64,000 bases of DNA. Source: Onthophagus taurus (Eukaryota; Arthropoda; Insecta; Coleoptera; Scarabaeidae). Both the position numbers and the translations under genes were made by a program. Under the pieces are notes generated by a model, which was given only the letters and a program-made list of their open reading frames with translations, did not search any database and was not told the origin of the DNA. The stretch covers positions 9,925,001 to 9,989,000 of the forward strand of contig NC_091972.1 in the NCBI RefSeq assembly GCF_036711975.1, written 5' to 3'. Shown here one piece after another: positions 33,671 to 46,559 of the stretch; within the stretch, counting starts at the first letter, position 1; every line of letters begins with the position of its first letter.

Positions 33671-36049
33671 AATACCCAAACAATTTTGAATAATTAATTG
33701 ATATTGTTATTCTGACTATACATATATCTTATATCTATTTTGTTATTTCATGAACATGAAGATAATTTACTCTATCGGGTATCGATAGAGAAATTTTTAA
33801 AAAAGAATATTAATTAAAATTTAAAAGTTTAAAAATATACAGTTTGCCCCCAACTTCTAAACATTCTAAATTCCTCTAAAAGTTTTTAAACAACCTAAAT
33901 ATCCTACACGTTTTATTTTAACACAAATATCTTATTATGCCACTAATTTACGGTTTTTCTTTAAAGCATTTTCAAAATTCCTTTTCAAATATATTATCCT
34001 TCGTAACTAAAATTGTATCTTTATGATCCCTACAGTTTAATAATCTATAATGTTTCTAGATCATGTTTTAAGAAAATTTGATATATTTAAAATTGGGATT
34101 TTTTTCTCAAAATCCGAGGGGTATTAACAAGAACGTCGAGACAAGTGTCGAACGTTTTCACTTCCCCTATCAAAAGAAATTTCATCAAAACCTGTAGGTC
34201 ACAGGTCGTGGTCTCCCCTTGTAAGATAAATTATATTAAATGGTTATTATTTGTTTCAATTAAAATTATGTATTTTAAGGCATTAATTATACAAATTTTG
34301 TAACAAAAATTACCAAAGTAGTGAAAAGTGATCTTTTAGTTCAGTTTTTAGAAGTCATAAGCATTCTTTTTTGGCGAAACGAATACCGTAAAAACGTGTG
34401 GGAAACCTGGTGTTAGATCTTCGTTGTCGTTTCCTGGGACGTCTTTTAAACCCGATATACCTTCGACAAAAGGCCAGGCCTATAATTTTCGTCCACCCGT
34501 TGTTCAACTGGACCATCGTCGAAGGCCCTAGCGGCCCCTTTCATTATGTTCACGTCGTAACTATGCAGACCTAGAACCTCTCTCTACCTTCCAGGAATTT
34601 CTTCTATATAGCTTCCATTTCTCTCACTCTTGTCCCCTCTATTCCCTATTCATCTTCGTCGTTCTGTACCTGCAAGAGGAGGCGAACCCCGGTTTGTTGG
34701 TGTTTCCCGACGGGATTTATTGGGAAGGAATGCTGTAAAACGCGTCTCTCCCCCGAACCGGATTCTATTTCTTGTGTGCGTTTATTAGTTTTACCTGCGT
34801 TTTTATATATACTTTTTTCGTTCAGTTAAAGCAAAACAAAAAAGAAGTTGATTGAGCAATTTCTTTGTAAAAAGTAAAGTGGTGTTGTAAAATTTTCTTG
34901 TATTCAAGGTTGTAACATTATTAAAGAATAACTCTCTGTGAAAAGTTATTTTGTTCAATAAACCATATTAGGTTCTTATATAACTTAATCGTCGATTTAT
35001 TGTGCGGCGGTTACGAGCCAATATTTTCCTGTAATTGCCACCGAATCAAAAGACAATAAAATCTCGTACATAAGGTTAAGGTTATTGTAGTTAATAAAAT
35101 CGTTTCTTAATCGTCACAACAATTCAATATTATTTAATTTTTAATTTAACAACTTGAGTTAGCTTTATTTCGAGCGATATAAGCAACAGGATGCTAAGAA
35201 GTGCTGGTTCAAGTGCTATTGTGAACTCGGCTATTAAATAATTACGCTCTGCTTTAGAATTCAGGGATTTTTGTTTTAGTCTCGTCAGACAGTTTGCTTA
35301 TCAAAAGTCCACTCTTTATCGGCCCGGCGACTCCACGGCGTCAATTCGATCTCCTTTTTTATATACATTCATTCGTAAATACGGCCACAAATATCATACA
35401 CACAAAGACTCAAACTTGAACAGATAAAACGACAAAAAAGATAACCGTTTTAGATAAGAAAAGAGAAAGAATAGATTTAGATATAAATTTTAAATATAGA
35501 ATTTCCTTGAAGATTTATATATTTTTTTTTTGTTTAAAAAATTAATTGAATGAATTCGTCTTTTACTACAATTTTCTTATTATAAATAAATACAGCAATA
35601 ATATTGTATCTTATAAGGTTATTTTTTTACTGTTTTTTAAACAACAGGTTGTTCTTATGCATTTAGTTAAATATATGTTGCGGAGCAGAAAGTTTATAAT
35701 TACACTGATAGACAAGGTTTCTCTCACTCATAGATTATGAGCCACTATGTTTTTACCGTATTTTCCGCTAATACTACTGTAATTGTAGTCGAATTGCATC
35801 AAATTTTCATTTAAAACAGTGTTAATATGTAAGTTTAGCATATATGTATAACCTAATCGTTGTTAGTTTCGCAACATGCGAAGTAAGTGTATCAAGTACA
35901 TCATCATTCATCCTAACAGTTTTTGATACTCTCAAAAGTCAACGACGAAATTTCACTGAAATCATCAAGGTAAGGATTGGGAATCTGGTATATGTTATAT
36001 GAGATGCGTAAAGAATCAAGCCAATCAGCAAAAAGACGTGATGATTTAG
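33671..36049. other. intergenic with GC-richer segment at 34360-34790
   Basis: The flanks are AT-rich. The segment 34360-34790 is clearly richer in G+C, with pyrimidine-rich tracts (ctctctaccttcc, ctctcactcttgtcccctc) and a ctatatag motif near 34606. No coding frame is convincing. It may be regulatory DNA or an untranslated exon. The remainder shows nothing. Confidence 0.4.
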
Positions 36050-36930
36050 ACAAAACTTGTAGACCACGTATTTGATTGCTACTTTTGCTGTTTTGCGTCA
36101 AAACATGCAACGAGCACTCTTTCCTAGTTCTGATTTACTTATACCTGGAGTGCCAAATCAGACAACTGACGCTGCACATGATGCCATGCGCATGATGCCA
36201 CCTTCATGTAGTGCAATTCCAGAAAAAAGAGAAGGAACCTCATTTACTAACTCAAGCTGATCTTAATGATTTGGTTCGCGACTTAAATTTGTAAAAAAAG
36301 TAGTCTGAACTGTTGGAATCTAGATTGAAAGAATAGAATTTGCTTCATCGAGATATTAAGATGTGTCGCTTTCGTAAACCCATGATTTGGGCAGAACTTG
36401 TAGACCACCTATTTGATTACTACTTTTGCCTGGTATCAAAACATACTGTGAAATATACAAATGTACGTTCTGTAACAGGAGGACTCCCTCCTAGTGTTGA
36501 TTTACTTATACCTCCAGTGCCAAATCAGACAACAAACGCTGCTCATGATAACATCGATTTACCATCGTATAGTGCAATTGCAGAAAAAAAGAGAAGGAAC
36601 CTCATTTACTAACTCAAGCTGATCTTAATGATTTGGTTCGCGACTTAAATTTGTAAAAAAAGTAGTCTGAACTGTTGGAATCTAGATTGAAAGAATAGAA
36701 TTTGCTTCATCTAGATATTAAGGTGTGTCGCTTTCCTAGCCATGACGAAGAACTAAAAAAATCTAATCACATAAAGAAAATTTAGTTTATTGCAATGATA
36801 TTGCTTCGGTCATAAACGTGATAGATAATAAATTTGAACCATAAGATTGGAGTTTGTTTATAGACTCGACAAACCAGATTAAAAGCACGACATAACTCGA
36901 ATATTTCAGGAAAATACAAACGAGGAGTGT
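36050..36930 (+). pseudogene. duplicated, decayed ORF of a mobile-element-like protein family
   Basis: Two direct copies (about 36050-36370 and 36400-36745) share long identical stretches such as gatcttaatgatttggttcg. Each reads, with stops and shifts, as LTQADLNDLVRDLNL then SELLESRLKE and a KMCRF-like end. After the second copy the frame continues as VYCNDIASVINVIDNKFEP and DWSLFIDSTNQIKSTT. From memory this matches the N-terminal half of an uncharacterised multi-copy protein found in several invertebrate genomes. I cannot name it and no catalytic function is known to me. It is clearly non-functional here. Confidence 0.55.
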
Positions 36931-37429
36931 CATAAAAAGTAAACGAAATTTCCATTCATAAAAAATTGATAAGCAAAATCTCCAATAAATATGCTGTAAT
37001 CCCTTTAAGATAAAAATACCTCGACTTTTAAGTGTCTAAAATAGTAAGTGGTTGAATGTAATAAGTGTTTGTTTTTATGGTTTTCAATTATATTTTTTTC
37101 AAAATCACTGAAATATACCAAACTGTAAAGGATTTGTAATTAAATTAAACTGATAAATTGATAAGCGACGTGAAGGCAAATCATAAGTTGCAGTGCCATA
37201 AGAAAAGCGCTCTATAAAAACGGCCTACCTGTGAGAAAACCACGTAAAAAGATCTAAATATCAAAGGCAAATCAACAAAAACGTGTATGGAATTTGCAAA
37301 AAGTGCCAAAAATAGTAATCCAGATTTTTACAAAAACCTAAATTAATTTTTCGTTAATAAAGTACGCAAATTTGAAATGTCTCCATGCAGTCCTTTCTTA
37401 TAGCTGATTTTAGATTCTGGTTTTAAGGC
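36931..37429. other. intergenic, nothing certain
   Basis: AT-rich. It may contain decayed downstream sequence of the preceding pseudogene, but nothing is readable with confidence. Confidence 0.4.
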
Positions 37430-38089
37430 AACATCTTCTACGTCATCATCACCATATTAACAGAATGAACTCGGTTCAGGCATTGGTTTGATTATACTAT
37501 CAACTAGATCATCGTTGATTATGTGTACAAATTATTGAGCCTCCTGAGATGCAGATATCCTGCTTTCATGTCAACTTTTAGGTGCTTTGCTTCTTCTTTT
37601 GCTCACTTCGCCCATCTATCGTCAACCATTTTAGCTGGTCACTAATTGCGTAGGTTTTTTTGCTAAATCTTTGTAGACTTCTGCATATTGATTTAAGCAT
37701 TTACGAAAGTCTCGCTGAAATCGGAGAGCTCAATCAACAATTCTGTCATATTGTTTGAAACGGTTACCCAATTTTCTTCCCAATTCAAATCCTACGCTTA
37801 TGATTCTTGCTGTGAACGCAACTGGTTCAGATTGCTGTTCATATTAATCATTGTCTTCATCATGTTTGTTTGTTTCATGAATCATGTTAATTAAATCATC
37901 TTCATTCAGTTCTTCATCAGCTATTATTTCTGCCTCAGCTAAATCTTCAAAACCTTCTCCTCCTATTATGGTATGGGTCAACTCATTGATCTGCAAATAT
38001 TCATATCGGCAACATCCAGCAGCTTTCCAGGATGCGTTGATCATTGATTGTTTGATCTGAGTGTATTTATTTCTGCCATAAATATCCAA
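37430..38089 (-). pseudogene. pogo/Tigger-like transposase C-terminal remnant
   Basis: The minus-strand frame 37844-38089 reads IKQSMINASWKAAGC, then an acidic tail with ADEELNEDDLINMIHE. This is the pattern at the C-terminus of Tigger-type transposases, where a W-KAG motif precedes an acidic 'LTDEEII'-like tail. Downstream pieces (ALRFQRDFRKCLNQYAEVYK) follow after stops. The catalytic domain is absent. Confidence 0.5.
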
Positions 38090-40340
38090 TTGTAACGAAT
38101 CTATTTATATGAATCGTATTAATAAAAATAAATAGTGATAAAATTGTTTTTTTGATCAACCATCTTCGCACAGTCTGTATTTATTAAATTTATATATTTT
38201 TTAATGTATTATTACAGCGCTGTAAGTACAAGGTCGCGAAATGAGGACGTGAAAAAAAGTGACTTAAAATGTAAGGGTTTCAATCTCGGTATTATTTTAT
38301 AAATTTAAATTACAAGATACGTTCGTGTATAAATCCTGTTGGTAATTGACTGTATTCAAATGAATATTAATTACGTATTAACTTGGTGAGTATTAAGTAT
38401 AAGGTACCAATTTCATATTATTTTATTTATTTACATGTCATTTCGTTTATTTATTTTTAGCTTGTTAAAAAGTAATCACTTACAATTTCACTAACAACTT
38501 ATTAATCACTAATTAATTAACACTTTATAGAATAAGTTTCATTTGTGACGAATTTTGTAATTTCTTTAACAAGTATTTAATTAGTCACAACTTTTTCAAA
38601 TTGGTACAACATTAATAAATATTGGTGATTAAGTAGAATTAATTAACACCTAATTTGTATCCATACAAATTAATTCTTCAATTTATTTTTAACTTAATAT
38701 AAAAAAATAAAATTTTAAAAAATGTAGGAAAAAAAAGAACACACACACAAAAGCTGTTTTCTCTTGGGCGATTCTCAGTTTGAAAGTAGAAAGGAAAATT
38801 CCTTCCAAAAGATTTCCATGCTTTCTAAAAAGAGTGTATAAATCCAGTCTTTTTAAATCGAGTAAATCAAGTATTATTTTATTCAAAGTAATTCAAGGAG
38901 GAAATCTTTTCAATGTGCAAAAACATTTCTTAAACAACTTTATGAAATCTTATAACTTTTAGAAAATACAAGTGGCGATAATGAACAGCTTACTGTTTGG
39001 AACAAAAAAAAAATTTAAATTACCTTTTATTTTACATAAATCGATCTAACCGCTGACATTGATTAAAAATATAGAAAGTGCAACAGACAACAATCCAAGG
39101 TTTGTTCTTCTTCGACCGCGACAACCTTGAGAGGGATAAAAACAATTACCGTGAGGTTCAATTTCAATCGAAGGATTTCTTATTATCTCATTTTTTGCTT
39201 TCTTTTTTTGAGTTTGTCTTAAAATTAATAAAAATATCTTCAAAATTTAATAGATTATTAGATTTATTTTATAAAAATTCTTTTTTGTAATCCCAACTCT
39301 GCAATATAAAAGAATTAATTTCTTTTGATAAAAACTTCTGTTGTTATGAGTCCTAATTGAATTTAAAAAGTTTTTATTATTATTATACTTTTAATTGAAA
39401 AAAGCAAATGGAATTGAAATTCTTTAGGTAGTTGGGAAATTTTTAACGATATCATTTTCTTTTTACATTTTAATGCTTTATAATATCAAAGTAAACATTT
39501 ACGAAAACTTGTTCTTGTTTTCGTTCTTGTTATCATCGATATGTTTCAACCATGTCTTGGATAAATCAAGATATGTGTGCTCAGAAACTAAAAACTTATA
39601 CCTGATAATGATCTAGAATTTCATAGATACATGGTCAAATCGAAACTCATGGCTGCGTTTTTTAAAAAGCGATGCCACTCGCATTCCACAAAATCACCAA
39701 TGAGGGCAACGAAATTCACCAAATATATCTACGGAAGCGTTATTTATGTTTGTGCTGGGAGATTTAATACAATATTGTGAAAAAAGTTCACAAACAGCAT
39801 TTCCCGTGATACTCATTATTACAAAAGGCAAAACAGCAATGCTAACCGAATAATAAAACAATTCGTGTAATATGTGCTGAGGTGGAATTCAAAATGTTCT
39901 GGACTACATTTGTTCCCGTTTATGCCCCCTAATTTCATAAATTCGTAAATGGAGATGTGTTGGATCCCAGCAAAATTCTTTTAGGCAGACTCCAAAAGCT
40001 GGTTTCGGAAATATTAATAATGAAATTACTAGAGTTCACAGAATGTCGTAAAATTTCAAAAATATGCATACAAAACAGCTCATAGAATGCACAAAGATTT
40101 TTAGTGCTTGGTGCTAAAATTATTGCCAATCGAGTTGTATTTCCTTAGTTCGTCTACAATGAGCTTGTGTGTATATTTCGTATATATCGATTGGCAAACC
40201 GATAACAAGAAAATTCTTGCGTGTTACTATGTTCAATTTTTGCTTAATGTACAATATACCTCACCTATTGAATATGCCAAAGCTATCCGCACCCAGAAAG
40301 TAGCAGCGATTGTTCTAGTAATACCATCCACAGATAAGTG
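38090..40340. other. AT-rich intergenic DNA
   Basis: No gene is recognised. The part after 39550 may include the decayed N-terminal region of the transposase that is readable from about 40345. Short frames elsewhere reflect AT bias. Confidence 0.45.
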
Positions 40341-40344
40341 CAAG

Positions 40345-40860
40345 AAAAGCTCTGCAAATGAATCCTGGTCGAGCTATGAAATTAAACAAATTCGTAGTTA
40401 ATGATTATTTCAAAAAAGTAAGAAACATATTGATGAAGAATGATGTTATGACAAAACTTGAAATAATCTATAATACTGATGAGAAAGGGTGCCTGGTCAC
40501 AGTTCAACATCAGCAAACTATTTTAGCAAGGCAAGATGCAAAAGGAGTCCTAGTTGCATCTAAGCATGTAAAAAATATAGAGATTGTTACATACGGCAAT
40601 GGTATTAGTACTGTATTCCACCTAATTATCTCCAAAGACCAGTGTTTGAAGCCAGAATGGGTGAAATATAAGCCGCCTGGAACAAAGAATGCCATGAGCG
40701 GCATGGGCCATATGACAACACCTATAATCAAGTGATTTGAACACTTTGCCCGATATAAGGCAGATTAAGTGCTAATATTTGATGGAGCGTCATCTCATCG
40801 AGATGCAAACATCGCAAATGCTGCTGATAAATATTACGTTATATTACCTTTCAAAGAATA
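40345..40860 (+). pseudogene. Jerky/Tigger-like (pogo group) transposase remnant
   Basis: The frame 40358-40735 and its continuation after a TGA read GRAMKLNKFVVNDYFKKV, then LEIIYNTDEKGCLVTVQ, where the Asp of NTDEKG matches the first catalytic Asp of the DDE domain. YKPPGTKNAMSGMGHMTT follows, and then DGASSHRDANIAD, which parallels the second catalytic region (usual form DNHxSH). The remnant is cut by the C-rich repeat at 40861. Neither end is visible. Confidence 0.75.
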
Positions 40861-40935
40861 CAACCCAAACCCAACCCAACCCAACCTAACCCAAACTCAA
40901 CCCAACCCAACTTAACCTAAACCCAACCCAACCCA
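40861..40935. repeat. (CCCAA)n-like array, i.e. (TTGGG)n on the other strand
   Basis: About fourteen imperfect five-base units, mostly cccaa or ccaac with a few cctaa, fill 40861-40935. It joins two different transposase remnants. The motif equals TTGGG, which I recall as a telomere motif in some beetles, but it may also be a simple-sequence expansion. Confidence 0.8.
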
Positions 40936-41300
40936 TGAGTTGCGATCCATGGAGTCCAGTTTGGACAACGGGAGATATTCTTGCGGATTGGTTATAAAAT
41001 TGTTTTGTACCAGAGGTAGGACATTATCTGAAAAATATCAATATTGCATTTAATATTTTGTTGTTGATAGACAATGCGCTAGGCCATCTAGCTAACCGAT
41101 TACAAAGCTTAAGTAAAAACTTGAAGATTGAATTTTTGGCTCCTAACACAACATTTAAACCAAGGCTAATTATACCTAACCTTACTATATAACTTTTAAG
41201 AAGTTGCTAGATAATTTGGACAGCGAATTGAAAAAATCTACATTGAATTGTTGCTGAAGTTGCTAATCAGTTATTGCTGATTAGAGTGGAACAACCTAGA
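40936..41300 (+). pseudogene. second Tigger-type transposase remnant
   Basis: The plus strand reads FVPEVGHYLKNINIAFNILL, then LIDNALGHLANRL and LKIEFLAPNTTFKP. This is the catalytic Asp and the PPNTT region of a Tigger/CENP-B-like DDE transposase, with stops and missing blocks. It belongs to a different subfamily from the remnant at 40345-40860 and must have arrived separately or by rearrangement at the C-rich repeat. Confidence 0.7.
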
Positions 41301-41439
41301 GTGTTGTCTTAGGTATGAGAAAGGTTGAAGAATTAGCGAGAAATGTGTCAACTGATAATTTTGTTTAAAAACGTTGACCTAGTTAGAGAATCAAAAAAAG
41401 AACTTTTACACTGTTAAGTACAATTCGAAATCATAAATT

Positions 41440-41740
41440 GGAGCGTCCTCGAGAACTGGTCATCACGCAGAGGAAAATGTATTCAATAAAATTTATGGTC
41501 TAAAGGTTCGTTACCTATGTACAATAAAAATTCAATTTGTGAAGATGTAAAGAAGAAGCTACATATCATTGACTATGATTGAACATAAGACAGGTATAGA
41601 CACTGTAGACCAGCTTCTCTGAACATATACTGCCAAAGGTAATAAAAGAAGATGCATTGAATATGTACGTTATATAGATTCTTCTATATGAAACTAAAAA
41701 ATTAATAAAGTTACAAAAGACAACCATTTTTCAAGGAGCT
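41440..41740 (+). pseudogene. piggyBac-like transposase fragment
   Basis: Around 41575-41690 the plus strand reads MIEHKTGIDTVDQLL, a stop, then TYTAKGNKRRC. This parallels the conserved 'GGVDTVDQ ... TYS-RKTRRW' block near the end of piggyBac catalytic domains. Flanking sequence is too decayed to follow. Confidence 0.65.
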
Positions 41741-41879
41741 AGGTAAAGAATTTATTAATTTATTTGCTTGATTGTCACAAAAGCGTTTTTAAAGAAACCA
41801 AAGCTCGAAACAAGGAATATATTGGAAATGCCCCAAGAATTCTGACAGAAAATATTCAATGATAGTATGTATGTATTTA

Positions 41880-41945
41880 AATCAAAACTAGAACTAACAC
41901 TAGCACTATCACTAGAACTAACACTAGACCTAGAACAAGAAAATT
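41880..41945. repeat. copy of the ctagaactaacactag module
   Basis: ctagaactaacactagcact and ctagaactaacactagacct lie next to each other, the same module as at 2140-2640, here without the palindromic cattcgggtttagc part and without pogo-like ends. Confidence 0.6.
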
Positions 41946-42049
41946 ATACTTCGAACTTGTTTCTGAAGAAGGTTTCAACATGACATCCGAACCGTTAAAC
42001 ATTTTTTCATAAAACGTTAATATAGAACAGAAGGTTAATTTCTTTATGT

Positions 42050-42270
42050 CTGAAATTTGGGGCCATGGTACGCCAAAAATGGATTCCCTTAAGTACGCAA
42101 GGTTGGGACACTCACAAACAATATAACTTACTTCTGGTCATCCATTTTACACCCTCTACAGAGAGGTGTGTTCGCCAGCTTCATATAGACCATATGCTTC
42201 AAGTCACTTTTTGATTTTCCCAAGGACTGAGTTAATATCTACTGCAGTCTCATCCTATCTATCGTAAAAA
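42050..42270 (-). pseudogene. LINE C-terminal (RNase H-like region) remnant
   Basis: The minus strand reads LKHMVYMKLANTPLCRGCKM followed by DDQK and, after a stop, VILFVSVPTLRT. This corresponds to the 'SPLCRGC-EEET-EHVL-ECP-LA' region that follows the RNase H domain in I/R1-like LINEs. Several codons are damaged. Confidence 0.65.
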
Positions 42271-42689
42271 GCTCGATGGGAGATGGAGTTGATCAGGTTT
42301 GATGTTGTATTCAATGATATATAAAGGTTGCATTGAATGTAAACGCAAGGATTAATTGTTATATCATCATTTTATCACTATTTTTCAATAGCCATAAATT
42401 AAACATTCACAGTGAAACTTAAAACTTCTAACAAGTATTACCATGGCTCCTACATAAGAATATGGAGTCACTATTGAGACATTGGTGTCATAAGTCACTA
42501 AACTTTTGGTAATTTAAAAATTATGAAACAATTTAATGTAAAAAACTTTAAAATTTTAAGTTTGGTTAAAAAAATTTTGAAATATATTCTCAAAGATGAT
42601 GTATATTAGATAAAATAGTAGAAGCGGCAAAATTGTTACGTCAGTCGAATATATTTTTAAGTTCCAAGGTTTCTCATGGGTTGGTTTTC

Positions 42690-43000
42690 TCTACCTACCT
42701 GAACCGGCCATTATTTACAAAACCAACAGACGCCAAGTCCCTGGGTTGGCGGCGGCCGGCGGTCTTTCTGTTTCTTCTGGTGGGAGTAAATGTGTGTGTG
42801 TGTGTCTGAAACCGGCGGCACAAGAACTCTCAGCAGAACCGAAGTTCTCCTCATCGCCGTCGCCGACAACCAGAGTCAGAGTCGGGTGAATGTTTGCGCT
42901 CCAATACCAGTTTGCCTTGAAAATTCGTCGACGTTACCTACGTGTTTCGTACAACTCACAATGTTGGGAACGGCAACAACTAAAAACGGATGAGGCATTG
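42690..43000. other. GC-rich island with (TG)n
   Basis: A block with ggcggcggccggcgg at about 42748-42762, a tgtgtgtgtgtgtg run at 42791-42804, and further CG-rich sequence to about 42990. The plus-strand open frame has no ATG and no family. It may be a promoter or exon of an unrecognised transcript. Confidence 0.35.
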
Positions 43001-45073
43001 TGAATCTTCCTCAACCCAGAAAAACTCACAAAAAAATTTTAGTAAATAAATTAAATAAGGGAATAAAGAAAACATTCATTTTAATTTTTAGTGTTTCTCT
43101 TGTCTTTTTATTGTTCTGACACTTGCAAATTTATATAAAACATAACGGAATATTTAACAAATCGTCAATAACGTTTAAGATTATCTTCAAGTATTGTTAA
43201 TATGTACAAAGAGTTGTCTTTAGTTTTAAATATTTACAAATTCGACGACATGCAGCCAATAACCGTTTAATTATTTCTTAATTTTTTTTGAGCAAAAATT
43301 AAAATTAACCCTTCCAATCGAAGAGTGGCTTCAAATAAAATCTCATTTAAACCAAGCTATAATTTGTATTTTTTTTTAATTAATTAGTTGTTAACATTGT
43401 TACAACCGATAAAAAGTTAAGAAAATATAAATATAGCCTAATCTAAATAAGAATTTATATGATAAAAATACAAAAACGATTTTTTTTTCAATTGGGTTTT
43501 ATGACATTTTTATGACATTCATATCTTTCTTCGTATACGTATATTTACAAATTTTTTGACTGGAAAAAAAAACAAATCTAACAAAAATAACGGGTACCTA
43601 TCGCAAAAACATTATTGAACACATCGCTCAACCTAAAAACTCAACCTAACAAACGTACTAAAACTACTTAAAAGTGACGCACAACGAATTCGATAATATA
43701 ATACAGAAAAAAATATTAGTAGAAAACGGGTCGATATATAAAAAAAACGAATAAAAATAGCGGATGGCGCAACAAAAAAAGAACCGTTTATGAATAATAC
43801 ATCGCGTTAAAATACGAAATACATTTAACAGTTTTTCTCGTTTGTTAGCTTTCGATGTTTATTTTTTTTCTTTTTAGTTTTTAAACCATCCCCTCGTTTT
43901 TGTTTCTTCTTTTAAAAACTTTTCGTTTTCGCACCACGAAATTTTAATTTGCGGAAATTATTGTTGAATTACGCTTAAAAAGTTAGTTTTTATCGACGTT
44001 ATTCGTTAAAATACCCTTATTTGTTATATTTGGTATATGTTTATGACGAACGTTTATGGGTAATCGACAAAAATGTGCATTAAAATTAACTTGAGGTTCG
44101 AATATCTCCCTTTATTATTCGCATTCAATAAATTCAGAATCCAAAAAAAATCTTTCAAAATTAATTTGAAATGGAATGTATATTTAAGGAGTGTTTATGT
44201 ATTTTTTAAAATGTAAAAATTAAAATTTAATGAAATAATTATTCATTATTTTAAATTACAGTTTAATTGTAGGTGGTAATTAGAACAGTTTCAGTCTATA
44301 AATAACTTTCTATTACAAATTCAAAACTGTGCGTAACCACTTCCTCTTTATAACGGAAATGTCCATAGTATGAAACGTAGTTCGTTATGCAGGATGGAGA
44401 TAATATTTAATTGTAAATGCATCAAAACTCAACATTTTTTAAGCTTATTATTACAATGTTAACTTATTATAAAGAATTTGTATTATATGTTTGGATTATA
44501 TTTGTTTTATGTCACATACTTTAATATCCTCCATGAGAATTTTAGTGGATTTATGTTGGTTCGACAACTTACGCTTAAAAATGTAGAAGAATCGATAGCT
44601 TGGAGTTCATGGTCCAATGCAAAATGGACCAGATTTATTACCCTTAAATTTTTTGCGATTAAAAAAATAAATTTTACAAAACAAGAGTCTCAGTGAGTGA
44701 ACGCTGATGCGTCTATTGCTTAAAAAATATTCGGTGATGTGTGGGATCGACGTTATAAAAAGAGACAAAAATGAGAGAGCTGAAATGGTAAAACGAGGAT
44801 ATTTATATGTGAGTAACGACAATAAATGAGGATGGTAATGAGCCTAGTCTCCTATATCTTTCTTTAAGGATAAGAAATGGTGTAGAATGCTAAGAATTCC
44901 ATAGAACTAACTGTATTAACATACAACAACTAAAACACAAAAAAAAGATTGCTAATAGTGGTGGCTAAAAGCATTGCAAATTTTTTTAGATACATAATGC
45001 GAAGAAACGGCCTCGAAAGACTTACTTTGGAGGGTATAGAAGCTGGCAAAAGGTGGAAAATCCCCTACAAAGT
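43001..45073. other. AT-rich intergenic DNA
   Basis: No gene was recognised. Frames at 44478-44822 on both strands mirror each other. The plus-strand reading may be transposon debris but has no identifiable motif. Confidence 0.45.
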
Positions 45074-46228
45074 ACAGGGTGGTTCGAATTCGATGTCCGA
45101 ATAGGCTAATTCGGAAACTATAAGAGTTAGAAAAAAAGTAGCTTACACGTCATGATCTCGTTTTTCGAGAAACTGCTAATGCCGAAAACCTCAAAGTCTT
45201 TTGTTTTTCCCTTAGACGCCAAAATTGAAAATATCGTAAAACCAACAAGTACAACAATAGGTGGAGTATTATATGGACACCTTTGTACAGAGAATTTCTT
45301 GACGAAGTCAAAAAAAAAATTCGGTTTTAGATTTTGAATTATCATTGATAATCATACTGATTATTCGCTTATTAAATTCGTTATTTTTTTCTGATTACAA
45401 AAATATAGGGTTTGACAGGCCTATTTCTTATTAATTAAATTTACAGTTTCCTGTAAATTATAACTAAAAATTAAATAAACATATTTCTGATATTTGAAAC
45501 AAATACATTTGTTGAACTATTTAATTTATATTTGTTTTACACAAAAATTGAAATAGATTGCATTATTTCACATTTTTTATTAATATTTAATATTATTATT
45601 AAATGACTTAATAAATTATTGATAGATGGCGCTCATATATTTTGTTTTTAAATTCAAATAAACATAGCAACATTTGTTTGTATTCAAAAATTTTCTGAAG
45701 TGTCAAATTAACAATCCTGTTTTTTAAGATGGATAACGAAAATTACGAAAAGTTTAACATATTAGAAAGTTACATATTAGAAAATGAAGTAAATTTTATA
45801 TAAATTTTTAGTAGAATAATTTTTAGTTATAGTACCTTAATTTACAGGAAACTGTAAATTTAATTTCTTTGACGACACTAAAAAAAGTTTATTTTTACCT
45901 TTATTCTAAAACAATAAGAAATAGACTTATCTAACCACATAGTTTTGTAATCAAAATCTAAAACCGAAAATTTTTTTTTGACTACGTCAAGAAATTCTCT
46001 GTAAAAAAGTGTCCATATAATGTCTTAATTATAATACTCCACCTATAGTAATAACCAAGATAAATTGCATTTGCTGGTTTTACGATATTTTCAATTTTGG
46101 CCTCTAGGGGAAAAACAAAAGATGATAGCGCTTTGAGGTTTTTGGCATTAGCAGTTTCTCGAAAAACTAGATCATGACATGTAAGCTACTTTTTTTCTAA
46201 CTCTTATAGTTTCCGAGATACACGAACC
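45074..46228. mobile_element. foldback element with about 400-bp inverted arms
   Basis: The left arm (acagggtggttcgaattcg onward, 45074 to about 45480) is mirrored by the right arm (about 45800-46228, ending tccgagatacacgaacc). Paired landmarks include gaaactataagagttag, ggtggagtattata, gagaatttcttgacg and the acagtttcctgt segment. In the centre (about 45730-45803) a short frame MDNENYEKFNILESYILENE looks like the start of a lost ORF. The element is probably an internal-deletion derivative. The two arms differ by several indels, so the insertion is not recent. Confidence 0.85.
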
Positions 46229-46559
46229 TTATCACAAACATCACGGGACAATGTTGTAAAGATTTTGTTCCAACAGTTTTTGAATTTGTTAATACAAATA
46301 GTGATAATAGGAATGATACTTTGTCTAAAAATTTTTTTTGGAAACCTGTGTACGTACTAATCAAAATCAGACAAAGAATTAGTGAGAAGTTTTAGCAGCT
46401 AAATTTATTGCTTCTAGTGGCTTAAAATGCTGGAGTGACCAAATAAAAAAACTTCTTTAAAAGAATACTGGTATGGATTCTTTACAAGAGTCTTCGCTAC
46501 CTCTTATTTTAGTTCAATTATATTTTTAACACTTGTGCGTATCATTAATCTAAAACAAA

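Noticed and set aside
45085..45100. ggttcgaattc considered as a tRNA T-loop
   Set aside because: No cloverleaf can be built around it. It lies in the arm of the foldback element.
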